A stretch of 64,000 bases of DNA from an uncultured Cohaesibacter sp. (GCF_963667045.1 NZ_OY762934.1:2411501-2475500); one strand, 5' to 3'; positions 33,009-42,640 are shown, counted from the stretch's first letter. Numbers and translations: made by a program. The notes: generated by a model from the letters alone, not told the origin.

Positions 33009-36000
33009 TCAGAAGTCGAGTGTCATCCATTTTTCCATGAAGGTCTTTGCACGTCGCCCATGTATGAGCTCGCTGACTTGTTTGATACGGTCTTTGTCGC
33101 CGGACTTTTTTGCAAAATCCTTGCATGAGGCCTCGACGCGATCCTTGGTAGTCGATTCTGCAGATTTTATGAAATCGGCGACCTTTGCTCTTCCTAGGCC
33201 GAAAAAGATATTCAAAACCTCCGCGTTATCGTTCTCCAACGCTGGACAAAGAAGACTACGCACAAGATTATCTTTTTGCTTTTTGCTTACTCGATCATCG
33301 GTGACCACAAGCTTTGACAGCAATGCAGGGAACACATCAACTGCGTGAACCAATGAAACAGCAGTTACGTTGTTGATTTCATCGCGTAGCCTACGAAGAA
33401 CATCACCATGATGCTTTTCTTCAATTGCGAGGAACAGATCGTCTCCATTCAAATCAACATTTTCAAATTCGGGATCACCACGCAACAAGCCAATGGCTGT
33501 TTTGACGAGAAGCTCCTTGAAGTCTGGAGATTCCATGATGAAATTGGAAGCTTCCACCCTTTGGCACAGTAGGTCGGAAATTCCATCGGATTCCTTGATA
33601 TGCGTCTCCCATTCAGCTGTTTCTATCGCCTGAAGCAATTGATCTACATGTTGATGCAGCTTACCCCAGCCGGAGCTCGTTAGCGTTTCTGTGTCTTGCA
33701 GAACCTTAGGGGATACCTGAGATAAGGTGATCTTCTTTACACTTTCGTCGGTAACGCGATTTGCAAACCGAGAAAGGAATCCGCTAAATTCGTCAGAATT
33801 CAGAACGGATTTCAAATAATTGTAGTTGTTTAAGATGGAGGGCAAGGTCAGCCATGGCAATGGATTTAGTTTAAACGCAGTCCGAACGACCTTATCAGCA
33901 AGGTTTTTCCTTAAACTAGACTCGTCGGCACCCAATTTTACCCAGTTGAACATCTTAGAGGTGTCCCGTGCCGTGATTGCGGTAATATTTGCCTGTTTAG
34001 CTGAAATATTTTGTTCCCCGTCGAAAAGTGCTTTGAACGCTTTGTAAGCGTCGGAGCTATCTGCAACCATATGACCGTTTGGATTGCGCTTCATTGGCTG
34101 AGGTAGGTCTCCGTCTAGATAGTCTTGGGCGGCCAAAAACAGCACATATCCAACCTCGTCTGCTTTTAGCTCGTTCAACTCTTTAAATATATTTTGGTAG
34201 AAACGGCCAGATTCGAACAGGTTGCCTAATTGCACATCTTTGCGTTGCTTTGCGTCTGCATAAAACCAAACGTCGCAAAGCAGCTTAAGAAGGCTCGCAT
34301 AGTCATCATCAAACTCGGCCTCCATTGCGAGAACCTCGACCAATGAGTTGGCAATTTCGACCCACTTTTCGGGTTTGAGCAGTTTAACTGAGTTGAATTC
34401 GGAAAAAGCTTTGACGGCAAATCTCGGGTCTTTTGTAGCAGCTTCTTCCAGATAACTATCGTTGTCTTCTGTAAAGGCAATTTTGGACGGGTTAAGCTTA
34501 AGTAATTCGATGTTGGATTCGTTGAGGCTCCCAGCTAATCCAAAAACGAAATCTGGTCGATTTGGAATACGCAGGTTTGCAAGCCTCTTTGTGAAGGCTA
34601 CCCCCATGTCTAGCGGCTCCAACTTCTCTTGCAATACCGTCAGGAAACCAGCTAATTTGCCTCCATATTCGGCATCAGCAGATTCATTATCTTTCAGTCC
34701 TAAATTTATTTTAGTCATGATGTTTAGAAGAATCTGATCAATATCCTCTTTTTCGCAGATATCTAAGATCAGCACCTCTCTTTCATAATTCTTAGCGGAC
34801 AAATTGAATGCAGGTAGTTGATTAAAGGCCGATACAATAGCTGCGCAAAAGTGTTGTTTTGCTTGCCCCTTGTACACTTTTGCCAGCTCCGAAAAGTTCG
34901 CAACGGCCTGTCCATACTCATCTGTCCCAACCCATTCACGAACTGAGTCTTGGACAACATCAGCAACGCGGTCTTCAAAGCCTGGAGCCGAAGACAGGTC
35001 AACGAGCGCTTTTTCATTGTCATCAGTCGCCGCCGTTTTAATTTTGTCGTCCAACAAAATTTGAAAGGCTAGCTCGGGTTCAACATTAAATGTTAGAGCA
35101 GCCATATTGCGATCTAGGTCGGGATCTGCGGCCAACGAAGCTATTTTGCTGTCCACGATCTTACCTTCAGTAAGCATTTGAGGGTTTGCTTCGAGTCGAC
35201 TTCTAAACGTCACGAATGCAGCAATTGTCGGCAAGCTAAATCGCCCCTGATGTAAGGTGAATTCGCCCGACAAATCATTGATAAACGATATAATTTGTCT
35301 TGGTGTTGCGACGCCGTTAGCCGATTGGATTAGTACTGTGAAAATGCGATAGACGCGGAAAAGAACATCTTCGTCGCATTGCTTCGGAAGAGCCTCTTTC
35401 ATTTTCTCAACGAAAAACTCGCGAACATTGGACATGACCGGCGGAGAGACCGTCAAAACCTCGTCAAAGGTTTTAGAAAACAGCTCACGAGAACCAAGTG
35501 ATAGCGACAAGATCTCGAGCTCGCCCCCTGACCCTTTCTGCAAACCGGCGTCGTCATCTTTCTGCTGTACTAGATGATGGTCGTATGGAACAATCGCCGT
35601 AATGGTTTCTCGCCCTTGGTGTGGCTTTCCATTCCCTCTTGAAAAGATAGATCGAACTAAGGCCCAGTAATCCGGTATTTCAGAGGTCGGTAGCCTGTCG
35701 ATGTTATCGAGGACGAAAACAACTCTATGGTTTCCGGTCTGGACCGTTGCCAGTATTTCCCGCAGCGTCTCACGAAATTCGTAGTCGTTTGGGTCAATCT
35801 CACGAATTTGTTGAGTTACTTTGTGATCTGAATGTTGCTTGGAGCTAACTAGTAACGTTTGAGAAAGTGCATCCCAATAGGAGTAGTCCTCCGTAATTTT
35901 TCGACCTCGCTGCCACCTAATTACAGCCCAGAGAAAGGTAAAAATTACAAAGCCTATCAGAATGGTGAATGGCAACGTGCCCACAAATGGCCCTTCGATT

Positions 36001-36518
36001 TTCTCCTGTGCGACATCATCGAATACTGATTTTGTCCAGAAATAAAAGACTGGCAAAAATGGAAGTAAAACAAGAACAACGACTCCGTGAAAATCCAATT
36101 TTGGTCGATTGTTTGTCTCGACTTCTGTCGTTTTCCCTTTAACACTCTTCTCTATTTTATCAAGTTTCTTATCTTTAGATTTGAACTCTTCTCTAGCCCA
36201 GTGCAGAAGGTGTTCCAAAAATGAGCGACGGAACGCGGAACCTTGAGATTTCCAAATGTCAAAAGTGAAAAAGTGATAGATGCGTGGCTTGCTGTCTTGA
36301 TTTTGTTGCTTTCTAAGAATGTCTTCTGCGATTTCAACGACGCTAGATTTTCCGCTTCCCCACGGTCCATCCAAGCCAATTGCTCGATCTTCCTGATCGA
36401 ATTCGGCGATGGCCTTGGACAATGCAAAAGCTGTTCTTTCATGGCCCTTTCCGTGAAATCGATCTTCTCGCGAGGGCTTATCAACAAGTATGTTGCGCTC
36501 AATCTCAGTGGTCTTCAT
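33009..36518 (-). CDS. KAP-family P-loop NTPase with two membrane segments (cargo)
   Basis: 1,169 residues, on the strand opposite to the structural genes and clearly more A+T-rich. Walker A is GPWGSGKSS (51-59); two hydrophobic segments (about 143-161 and 179-200) are inserted before Walker B VVFVLDNIDRLP (266-277), exactly the KAP NTPase layout, in which helices within the P-loop domain anchor it to the inner face of the membrane. The remaining 800 residues are helical and unassigned. KAP NTPases occur on plasmids, phages and in defence islands. It sits between gpG and gpI, so it is cargo and not needed for the virion. Defence or superinfection exclusion is a plausible role. Confidence 0.82.
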   Translation of the reverse strand: MKTTEIERNILVDKPSREDRFHGKGHERTAFALSKAIAEFDQEDRAIGLDGPWGSGKSSVVEIAEDILRKQQNQDSKPRIYHFFTFDIWKSQGSAFRRSFLEHLLHWAREEFKSKDKKLDKIEKSVKGKTTEVETNNRPKLDFHGVVVLVLLPFLPVFYFWTKSVFDDVAQEKIEGPFVGTLPFTILIGFVIFTFLWAVIRWQRGRKITEDYSYWDALSQTLLVSSKQHSDHKVTQQIREIDPNDYEFRETLREILATVQTGNHRVVFVLDNIDRLPTSEIPDYWALVRSIFSRGNGKPHQGRETITAIVPYDHHLVQQKDDDAGLQKGSGGELEILSLSLGSRELFSKTFDEVLTVSPPVMSNVREFFVEKMKEALPKQCDEDVLFRVYRIFTVLIQSANGVATPRQIISFINDLSGEFTLHQGRFSLPTIAAFVTFRSRLEANPQMLTEGKIVDSKIASLAADPDLDRNMAALTFNVEPELAFQILLDDKIKTAATDDNEKALVDLSSAPGFEDRVADVVQDSVREWVGTDEYGQAVANFSELAKVYKGQAKQHFCAAIVSAFNQLPAFNLSAKNYEREVLILDICEKEDIDQILLNIMTKINLGLKDNESADAEYGGKLAGFLTVLQEKLEPLDMGVAFTKRLANLRIPNRPDFVFGLAGSLNESNIELLKLNPSKIAFTEDNDSYLEEAATKDPRFAVKAFSEFNSVKLLKPEKWVEIANSLVEVLAMEAEFDDDYASLLKLLCDVWFYADAKQRKDVQLGNLFESGRFYQNIFKELNELKADEVGYVLFLAAQDYLDGDLPQPMKRNPNGHMVADSSDAYKAFKALFDGEQNISAKQANITAITARDTSKMFNWVKLGADESSLRKNLADKVVRTAFKLNPLPWLTLPSILNNYNYLKSVLNSDEFSGFLSRFANRVTDESVKKITLSQVSPKVLQDTETLTSSGWGKLHQHVDQLLQAIETAEWETHIKESDGISDLLCQRVEASNFIMESPDFKELLVKTAIGLLRGDPEFENVDLNGDDLFLAIEEKHHGDVLRRLRDEINNVTAVSLVHAVDVFPALLSKLVVTDDRVSKKQKDNLVRSLLCPALENDNAEVLNIFFGLGRAKVADFIKSAESTTKDRVEASCKDFAKKSGDKDRIKQVSELIHGRRAKTFMEKWMTLDF

Positions 36519-37008
36519 ATACTTAAATCACCATGTCTGTTTGGTGAAATATACTCTGAGCGAGAAATTATATCCAATAAAAACTCAAAGTTGCGCTTAC
36601 ATAAAATAGTAGTTCCCCGCCAGCACGGACTTTTACTGCCTGAACAAACCTCAAGAACCCTCGAATGGCTGCTTTAGCCTGCGGTATCGATGATCTCGCA
36701 CCTGCGACAAGCCCGCAATCCGCCCGCTATGCCATTTGCGTAGCTTGTTTAGCGTTGCCGCCTGTGTCGCTTTTTCCATCCCAGTCTGACCCGGATATAC
36801 CCCAGCTCCCAACACCCCGCGTTAAAGGCGCGTTAGAAAGCCATATAGAGGCACTTTGCCCTAGTGGGTTGCCCCCTCGTTGCGGTTGGTGATAGAAGGG
36901 CGCCAAATTTCCGATAAAATCCAGCAATGACAGCGCCCGGAACAGTTCCGGCGAGCGCTGTCATTTTATCTGCCATGTTGCCATCACCCTGTTTCAAGGA
37001 GATGCGGT
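36519..37008. other. Non-coding gap between KAP cargo and gpI
   Basis: About 490 bases. The first part is the AT-rich leader of the KAP gene; the rest is GC-richer phage DNA. Short frames (for example 36665-36892 forward, 36727-36927 reverse) lack ribosome sites and protein-like composition. The last part holds the nested hairpin at 36926-36965 and the GAAGGAGATG-type leader of gpI. Confidence 0.5.
36926..36965. terminator. Nested palindrome / bidirectional terminator before gpI
   Basis: An outer 11-bp stem (AATGACAGCGC and complement) encloses an inner 7-bp stem (CCGGAAC/GTTCCGG). TTTT follows on the forward side and ATTTTATC-like A/T flank occurs on both sides. The inner element resembles the 15-bp CGGAACACTTCCG repeats next to two other cargo genes. 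Confidence 0.65.
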
Positions 37009-38187
37009 GTGGCCAAGGTAGATGACAAAGACAAAACGAAGCGCATTGAGGTGTTCCGTCCGGGCACGTTTACGGCGATGGGCGGCATGTCGTTCAGCGC
37101 GACGGCTGAAGAGCTGGCTGATCTGGCTGAGCGTTATGATCCTCAGCTCTATCCTGTGCCTGTCGTTGTTGGCCATCCCAAAACTGACGATCCTGCTTAT
37201 GGTTGGGTGAAGGCCTTTTCCTATGATGACGAGGCTGACCGGCTCTATGCCGATATCGGCGAGCTGGAGCCGCAGTTCTCTGACGCGGTCGAGGGTGGCC
37301 GCTACAAGCGCATTTCCATGTCCTTTTACAAGCCGGGGGCTACGTCCAACCCTGCCGGTGATGCGCTCTATCCTAAACATGTCGGGTTCCTCGGGGCTGT
37401 TGCCCCGGCAGTTCCTGGTCTCAAACCAGTTGAGTTTGCCGGGGATGATGAAGATGCCATTGCTGTCGAATTCTCCGATGCCGCATTCAAGGATGTAGCC
37501 AGCCTGTTTCGCCGCTTCCGCGAATGGTTGATCGAGAAGGACGGGATCGAGACTGCGGACAATATCCTGCCCGACTATTCCATTCGCTGGATTGATGAGG
37601 CTGGCGATGTGCCGCCTGCGACCAGTTCCCCCGAATTTTCTGAAGACGTACAAAGTGAGGATGATGACATGGCCCTCAAGCCTGCAAAATCTCGTACTGC
37701 CCCCAAGCGTGGTCAGGGTGATGCTGATCAGATTGCTGCCTTTGCTGAACGTGAAGCCGAGCTGGATGCCCGTCAGGCGGCGCTTGATGAACGCGAAGCA
37801 GAGCAGCGTCATGCTGATCATGTCGCCTTTGCTGAAAGCCTTGTCGATGGTGGAAGGCTTCCATCGGGCAACCGTGCCAAGGTTGTCGCTCTGCTGGATG
37901 GGGCATCCGATCTGGATGCCGACGAAATCGAGTTTGCCGATGGCGCTGAGACCAAAAAGGCTGATCTGGTCGATCTCCTCAAGGATGTGCTCAAGACCCA
38001 GCCGCAAATTGTCCAGTTTGGCGAGATGGATCTTGGCGATGACCTGAACCCGGATGGCGTCAGCGATGATCAGATCGCGCATGAGGCCATTGCGTTCCAG
38101 GACAGCCAGCGTTCTGCCGGGATTGAAGTTTCCACCTCCGATGCCGTGGTGGCTGTGCGCAAGAAGCACGGCCTGTCCATCGACTAA
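37009..38187 (+). CDS. gpI-like prohead protease with scaffold domain
   Basis: 392 residues from a GTG with CAAGGAGATGCG upstream. The N-terminal half is the Mu I-type serine protease (FRPGTFTAMGGMSFSATAEE, VPVVVGHPKTDDPAYGWV with a His, KRISMSFYKP containing a candidate nucleophilic Ser). The C-terminal half is a charged coiled coil (EREAELDARQAALDEREAEQ) typical of scaffolds. It processes the head assembly and cleaves itself and the scaffold. An internal start at 37669 probably gives scaffold alone. Confidence 0.9.
   Translation: MAKVDDKDKTKRIEVFRPGTFTAMGGMSFSATAEELADLAERYDPQLYPVPVVVGHPKTDDPAYGWVKAFSYDDEADRLYADIGELEPQFSDAVEGGRYKRISMSFYKPGATSNPAGDALYPKHVGFLGAVAPAVPGLKPVEFAGDDEDAIAVEFSDAAFKDVASLFRRFREWLIEKDGIETADNILPDYSIRWIDEAGDVPPATSSPEFSEDVQSEDDDMALKPAKSRTAPKRGQGDADQIAAFAEREAELDARQAALDEREAEQRHADHVAFAESLVDGGRLPSGNRAKVVALLDGASDLDADEIEFADGAETKKADLVDLLKDVLKTQPQIVQFGEMDLGDDLNPDGVSDDQIAHEAIAFQDSQRSAGIEVSTSDAVVAVRKKHGLSID
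37669..38187 (+). CDS. Internal in-frame start: probable free scaffold protein (gpZ-like)
   Basis: The in-frame ATG at codon 221 of the protease gene is preceded by GTGAGG, eight bases upstream, better than most starts in this region. Translation yields 172 residues starting MALKPAKSRTAPKRG, exactly the scaffold coiled coil. Mu makes scaffold Z from an internal start in gene I in the same way. Confidence 0.7.
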   Translation: MALKPAKSRTAPKRGQGDADQIAAFAEREAELDARQAALDEREAEQRHADHVAFAESLVDGGRLPSGNRAKVVALLDGASDLDADEIEFADGAETKKADLVDLLKDVLKTQPQIVQFGEMDLGDDLNPDGVSDDQIAHEAIAFQDSQRSAGIEVSTSDAVVAVRKKHGLSID

Positions 38188-38219
38188 CCCTTTCCCCATT
38201 TCCGTTCAGGAGAGACCTC

Positions 38220-38597
38220 ATGCAAGCGCATATGGGCTTTATCAAGAATTATATGGCCGATGGCCTCATCAAGAAGAACCGCCTTATCACCTTTGGCGCA
38301 GAAGAAGGCCACATGGCAACTGCCGGTGTTGGTGATGTGCTGGTTGGCACATCGGGCATTCGCGGTGCGGCGGCAACGGGTGATCGGATCGATGTCTATC
38401 ACGACCAGATCCGCCCGGTGGAATATGGCGCTGCCGTTGCCTATGGCGACCCATTGACTGCCGATGCGGAGGGCCGTGCCATCAAGGCAGAGCCCGCCGT
38501 TGATGCCTCTTTGCCGATCATCGGTCGGGCGATGGAAGCCGGTGGTGTCGGTACCATCGGGTTTGTTTTCATTCAGCCATCCATTCTCTACGGCTAA
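38220..38597 (+). CDS. Capsid decoration protein, DUF2190-like
   Basis: 125 residues. Small beta-rich protein with GVGDVLVGTSGIRGAAATGD and VAYGDPLTADAEGRAI, typical of DUF2190/head-cement proteins encoded between the scaffold and the major capsid gene. It would bind the outside of the expanded head. Confidence 0.8.
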   Translation: MQAHMGFIKNYMADGLIKKNRLITFGAEEGHMATAGVGDVLVGTSGIRGAAATGDRIDVYHDQIRPVEYGAAVAYGDPLTADAEGRAIKAEPAVDASLPIIGRAMEAGGVGTIGFVFIQPSILYG

Positions 38598-38634
38598 GCC
38601 GTCTCCCTCTAACCCCTTTTAGAAAGGTTTAGTC

Positions 38635-39573
38635 ATGGCCACAGCTACGGACCAATTTACCCCGAGCCCGACGCTGACCAATATCGCGGTTTCCTACAGA
38701 AACCCCGATTACAGTCTCATTGCTGACGATGTGTTGCCTCGCGTGCCGTCTGCCCGCAACTTCAAATATCAGTCCTACAATGAAGCGGAAGCGTTCACCT
38801 TGCCGGACACGAAGGTCGGACGTCGTTCAACGCCGAACCAGGTCGAGATCGAAGGGACCGAGAAGGATTCATCGGTTGAGGATTTCGGCATCGACGTGCC
38901 TCTGGACCAGGTCACGATTGATGAAGCCAAGAAGAATGGCTTCAATCCCGAGCATCGGGCAACGGAACGGGCAACCGACATTGTCATTCTGGGCCGGGAA
39001 GTGCGGGTTGCCAGTCTGGTGACCGATGCATCCCAATATGATGACAGTCTGGTTGAAACGCTGGCCGGAACCGATCTCTTTGACGATCCCGCGTCTGATC
39101 CGCTCACCATCATTGAAGACCTGATGGCCTCCTGCTGGATCAAGCCCAACCAGATCACCTTTGGGCACAAGCCATGGTTTGCGGTGCGCAAGAACCCGAT
39201 TGTGGTGAAAGCCGTGCATGGCAATAGCGGTGACAGCGGTCGTGTCACGCAGGCCCAGTTTGCCGAACTGATCGGCGTCAAGCGGGTGTTGGTCGGCGAA
39301 GGTCGCGTCAATATCAACAAGCCCGGTGAAGATCCCGAGCTGGTGCGGGTCTGGGGCAACTCGGTTTCTGGCCAGTTCATCAACCGCACCGCCGACACCA
39401 CCGGAGGCCTGACCTTTGGCTATACGGCGCAGGTCGGCAAGAAGGTTGCCGGAACGCTTCCGGCCAATATGGGCCTTTATGGCGGCAAGCTGGTCCGGTC
39501 TGGCGAGAGTGTCAAGGAACTGATCATTGCCAACAAGGCGGGCTTTCTGATCCGGAACGCCACCTCGGCTTGA
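38635..39573 (+). CDS. Major capsid protein (Mu-like)
   Basis: 312 residues, ribosome site AGAAAGG. HK97-like features: N-terminal TLTNIAVSYRNPDYSLIADD, PRVPSARNFKYQSYNEAEAF, and the FGHKPWFAVRKNPIVVKAV helix region. Position after the decoration gene and a strong terminator immediately downstream agree with a highly expressed coat protein. Confidence 0.9.
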   Translation: MATATDQFTPSPTLTNIAVSYRNPDYSLIADDVLPRVPSARNFKYQSYNEAEAFTLPDTKVGRRSTPNQVEIEGTEKDSSVEDFGIDVPLDQVTIDEAKKNGFNPEHRATERATDIVILGREVRVASLVTDASQYDDSLVETLAGTDLFDDPASDPLTIIEDLMASCWIKPNQITFGHKPWFAVRKNPIVVKAVHGNSGDSGRVTQAQFAELIGVKRVLVGEGRVNINKPGEDPELVRVWGNSVSGQFINRTADTTGGLTFGYTAQVGKKVAGTLPANMGLYGGKLVRSGESVKELIIANKAGFLIRNATSA

Positions 39574-39585
39574 AGCTGATCTCAA

Positions 39586-39612
39586 GGGTGGCCCTACGGC
39601 CATCCGTCTTTT
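39586..39612 (+). terminator. Rho-independent-like terminator after major capsid gene
   Basis: GGGTGGCC pairs with GGCCATCC (one wobble) around CTAC, followed by GTCTTTT. Confidence 0.65.
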
Positions 39613-39637
39613 CCCTCAAATCTGAAAGTCTGAAGCC

Positions 39638-40102
39638 ATGTCTGAAGAGAAGATCTACCCGGTGCTTTCTGCTGTTCGTCGCAATGGCATTCTCTATAAG
39701 CCGAGCGATCCGGAAGCCAACCGAATTTCCATGACACCGAAAGAAGCAGTTCAGCTTCTCAAACTCAAGGTGGTCGGTGAGCCCGAAGAGGATGCGCCGG
39801 AAGAAGCCAAGACCGAAGATGGTGCGCCTGATGATGCTGGCAATTCCCCTGACGGGAAGTCTGAGAGCATCCTCTCTGATGAAGAGCGCAAGCAGGCGAT
39901 CCTCAACGCCTTCCCAAGTCTGAATGCAGAAACCGACCTGACCAAGGCCGGGGAGCCGAAGGTCTCTGTGATTGAAAAGCTGGTTGGCTTTGATGTGTCT
40001 GCCGATGAGGTGAAAGCTATCTGGACCGAGATGCAAGCTCAGAATGCTGCGCTCAAATTCGACCCGGAAAACAAAGCAAACAGCGAAGCTGGTAACGAAT
40101 AG
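39638..40102 (+). CDS. Mu-like head-completion region protein, unknown
   Basis: 154 residues. N-terminus YPVLSAVRRNGILYKPSD, a very acidic middle (EEDAPEEAKTEDGAPDD), then a helical end. Similar proteins follow the capsid gene in Mu-like phages (FluMu-type). Function is not known; head-tail joining is possible by position. Confidence 0.65.
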   Translation: MSEEKIYPVLSAVRRNGILYKPSDPEANRISMTPKEAVQLLKLKVVGEPEEDAPEEAKTEDGAPDDAGNSPDGKSESILSDEERKQAILNAFPSLNAETDLTKAGEPKVSVIEKLVGFDVSADEVKAIWTEMQAQNAALKFDPENKANSEAGNE

Positions 40103-40115
40103 GGCGCGTTAGGTC

Positions 40116-40598
40116 ATGGCTGAGACGGGAACATATTTAACGGTCGAAGAGCTGATTGCTCGCCAGGACGAAAGCGATCTGCTCGCACTTTGCGGGACGG
40201 GTGGTTGGAATGGAGCGGCTGGTCGGCAAATCGATCAAGCCCGTCTCACCTATCAAATCAAACGTGCCCAGAGCCTGATCTCCGGTTATGTCAAATCCCG
40301 CTATCCGGCTCTTGAAACCCTCTTGCCAGAGGAAATGCCCCAAGCCCTGAAAGGGGCATCGGAGACGCTTGTCCTCTATTGGCTGCGGGATCGTGTTCAC
40401 GACACATCCGGTGTTTCTGACGAATGGCGGGATCGTTATCGCGATGTGGTGAGCTGGCTCAAGGATATCCATGCGGGGCGGGCCGATCTCGATGTGCCGG
40501 GGCTTGAGCCTACTCTTTCCGAGGACAGTACTGCGGTTCAGTTTTCCTTCCCGGAAAGCCGTTCCGATCACATTTTGAAGGGATATGGCTTTGACTGA
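40116..40598 (+). CDS. DUF1320 family head-tail connector (Mu gp36-like)
   Basis: 160 residues. Typical start YLTVEELIARQDESDLLALC and conserved RAQSLISGYVKSRYPALET plus SDEWRDRYRDVVSWLKDI. DUF1320 proteins form the head-completion ring. The gene overlaps the next by 14 bases. Confidence 0.85.
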   Translation: MAETGTYLTVEELIARQDESDLLALCGTGGWNGAAGRQIDQARLTYQIKRAQSLISGYVKSRYPALETLLPEEMPQALKGASETLVLYWLRDRVHDTSGVSDEWRDRYRDVVSWLKDIHAGRADLDVPGLEPTLSEDSTAVQFSFPESRSDHILKGYGFD

Positions 40599-41088
40599 TC
40601 TCATTCTCAAAACCGACTTGCTGACCAATCTGGAAAGCGGGTTGGTCGAACGGCTCAAGGCGTTTCTGCCATCACCCTATTATATCGCGCCGTTTCCAAA
40701 TGAACCGGAACAGTTCGATATGGCGCGGATGGACGCGGTGTGTCTGGTCCACTATTCCGGTTCCCGCTACAGCAAGCCAACCGACCAGATCCGGCAGGTG
40801 CGTGAGCTTCAGTTTACGCTGGCTCTTTATATTCATGCCCTGCGTGGCGGTGTCGAAGATGACCGGCTTGCAGCCTATGGCACCATCGAGCTTCTTCGCA
40901 AGGCCGCCCAGAATGTGCGCCTTGATGGCTGCAAACCGTTTTATCTGGTCTCAGACCAGATGGTTGGTCAGCAGGCTGGTCGCTGGGATTGGCAGATCGA
41001 TATTGCCTGCGAGACCGTGGCGGTTGCCGCCGAGCACAATATTCCCCGCCCGCGTTATCCCCTCAACAGCGCAAGACAGGAGGTCTGA
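40585..41088 (+). CDS. Gp37/DUF1834-like tail completion protein
   Basis: 167 residues. DLLTNLESGLVERLKAFLPS and GGVEDDRLAAYGTIELLRKA match the Mu gp37 family, which acts at the head-tail interface. Overlaps the preceding gene, with the start inside its 3' end. Confidence 0.8.
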   Translation: MALTDLILKTDLLTNLESGLVERLKAFLPSPYYIAPFPNEPEQFDMARMDAVCLVHYSGSRYSKPTDQIRQVRELQFTLALYIHALRGGVEDDRLAAYGTIELLRKAAQNVRLDGCKPFYLVSDQMVGQQAGRWDWQIDIACETVAVAAEHNIPRPRYPLNSARQEV

Positions 41089-41090
41089 CC

Positions 41091-41315
41091 ATGTCTGACG
41101 CAAGCAAATCCGAGTTGGTCTTTAGTGACTATCTCTATTCCGGACCAGTCCAGTCGGTTTGTCTCAAGGCCAAAGGCACCGATTGCAGCATGGTCATCTT
41201 TCTGGATGAAACCCTTCATCCGGGCAAAACCTACAGCCTTCTGGATGGCCACCCGGTTGTTGAAGGCTGGAAGGCCATGAAGCTGATCAAGGCAAAAGGA
41301 GTTACCAATGGCTGA
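41091..41315 (+). CDS. Small Mu gp38-like protein
   Basis: 74 residues from the ATG at 41091 with AGGAGG immediately upstream. Beta-rich (LVFSDYLYSGPVQSVCLKAK, GKTYSLLDGHPVV). A short gene between gp37 and the sheath is standard in Mu-like phages. Overlaps the sheath start by eight bases. Confidence 0.7.
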   Translation: MSDASKSELVFSDYLYSGPVQSVCLKAKGTDCSMVIFLDETLHPGKTYSLLDGHPVVEGWKAMKLIKAKGVTNG

Positions 41316-42621
41316 GCGCAAATATGGTGCCGAGATTGTCACGGTCGATGATGGTGGCACGACTGTTACCGAGCTGAAAGCGGCAACGGCCCTGTTGGTT
41401 GGCACTGCCCCCATTCAGGACGTTCATGCAACTGCTGAAGAGCGTGCTGCCTACATCAACAAGAAGATCCTGATCAAGCGTCGTGACCAGATCGCAGAGT
41501 ATTTCGGGCCGGTGCGCGATGGCTACACCATTCCGGCAGCGCTGCATCAGATGTTCGATCAGGAAGGCACGCAAGGGATCGGCACCATTTGTGTGGTCAA
41601 CGTGTTTGATCCGGACACACATGTCACAGACGGAAGCCCGGATCCGAGTGTGGTCACCAATCTTGAAATTATCGGCACTTTTGATGCCGCTGGGCAGCCA
41701 TCGGGTCTTCAGCATGCCTATGCCTGCTATCAATCCTTTGGCTGGTTCCCAAAATTCCTTCTTGTCCCCGGCTTTTCGACCCTGACCGGTGTTCGGACTG
41801 CCATGCAGACCATCGCCAACAAGGTGCGGGCGCGCTTCTTTCTGGATGCGCCCTTGGGTGTTTCGGCCCAACAGGTCATTGAAGCGCGAGGGGACGGCGG
41901 TGACTTTGACTGGCAGGTCAGTTCCCGTCGTGCCGTTGGTTGCTGGCCCTATCTGAAGTTTGTTGATCTGGATCCGAACTCTGAGACTGCCGGTGAGAAG
42001 GTGCCTTTGTGGTATAGCCCGGTGCTGGCCGCCATCTGGATGCGCTATATCGTTGAGGTTGGCTATCATCACAGCCCGTCCAATCGGGAAATCATCTGCG
42101 AGGAACCTGCCCAGGAATGCCTCTATATTCCCGGTGACTTCACCTCCGATGTGCAGGAAATGCGCGCCAACGGCATTGTCACTTGCGAAGAGCGCCATGG
42201 CAAAGGGCCTCACACCTCGGGCAACCGCTCAATGGCGTGGCCAACCGATACCAATATGCGCAACTTCCTGCATGTGCAGCTCATCGAAGATGTGCTCCAT
42301 GAGGCGGTGCTTCACTATCTCGACCAGTGGAAGGACCGCAACGGTAATCCGGCCAATATCGAATTGGTCGAGGATCGCATCAATGCCTATGGGCTGGGCA
42401 AAACCACCGGCAAGGATCCCGCTCTTTCCGGTTTCCGGTTCGCCTTTGATCGCCAGCAGACGACCACGGCGACGGTTGCCGAAGGGCATTATTACTGGAC
42501 CATGAAATGGGCTCCGGTCGGTGTCATGGAATGGCTGACCGTCAATGACTGGATCGATACCGACCTGTTGGGCGATCCTTTAGGGCTTTCCACCACAGAC
42601 ACATCAACCGATGTGGCATAA
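41308..42621 (+). CDS. Contractile tail sheath protein (Mu gpL-like)
   Basis: 437 residues. N-terminal YGAEIVTVDDGGTTVTELKA and ATALLVGTAPIQD, the SFGWFPKFLLVPGFST block and NRSMAWPTDTNMRNFLHVQL are sheath-family features. It shows the phage is a myovirus. Sheath precedes tube as usual. Confidence 0.93.
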   Translation: MAERKYGAEIVTVDDGGTTVTELKAATALLVGTAPIQDVHATAEERAAYINKKILIKRRDQIAEYFGPVRDGYTIPAALHQMFDQEGTQGIGTICVVNVFDPDTHVTDGSPDPSVVTNLEIIGTFDAAGQPSGLQHAYACYQSFGWFPKFLLVPGFSTLTGVRTAMQTIANKVRARFFLDAPLGVSAQQVIEARGDGGDFDWQVSSRRAVGCWPYLKFVDLDPNSETAGEKVPLWYSPVLAAIWMRYIVEVGYHHSPSNREIICEEPAQECLYIPGDFTSDVQEMRANGIVTCEERHGKGPHTSGNRSMAWPTDTNMRNFLHVQLIEDVLHEAVLHYLDQWKDRNGNPANIELVEDRINAYGLGKTTGKDPALSGFRFAFDRQQTTTATVAEGHYYWTMKWAPVGVMEWLTVNDWIDTDLLGDPLGLSTTDTSTDVA

Positions 42622-42640
42622 CCGATAAAGGAGCAAGGCA

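Noticed and set aside
36665-36892. Possible small gene between KAP and gpI
   Set aside because: No ribosome site, Pro/Ser-rich chance-like translation, and an equally open frame on the opposite strand.
36994-38199. 401-codon reverse open frame opposite gpI
   Set aside because: Antisense shadow of the protease/scaffold gene.
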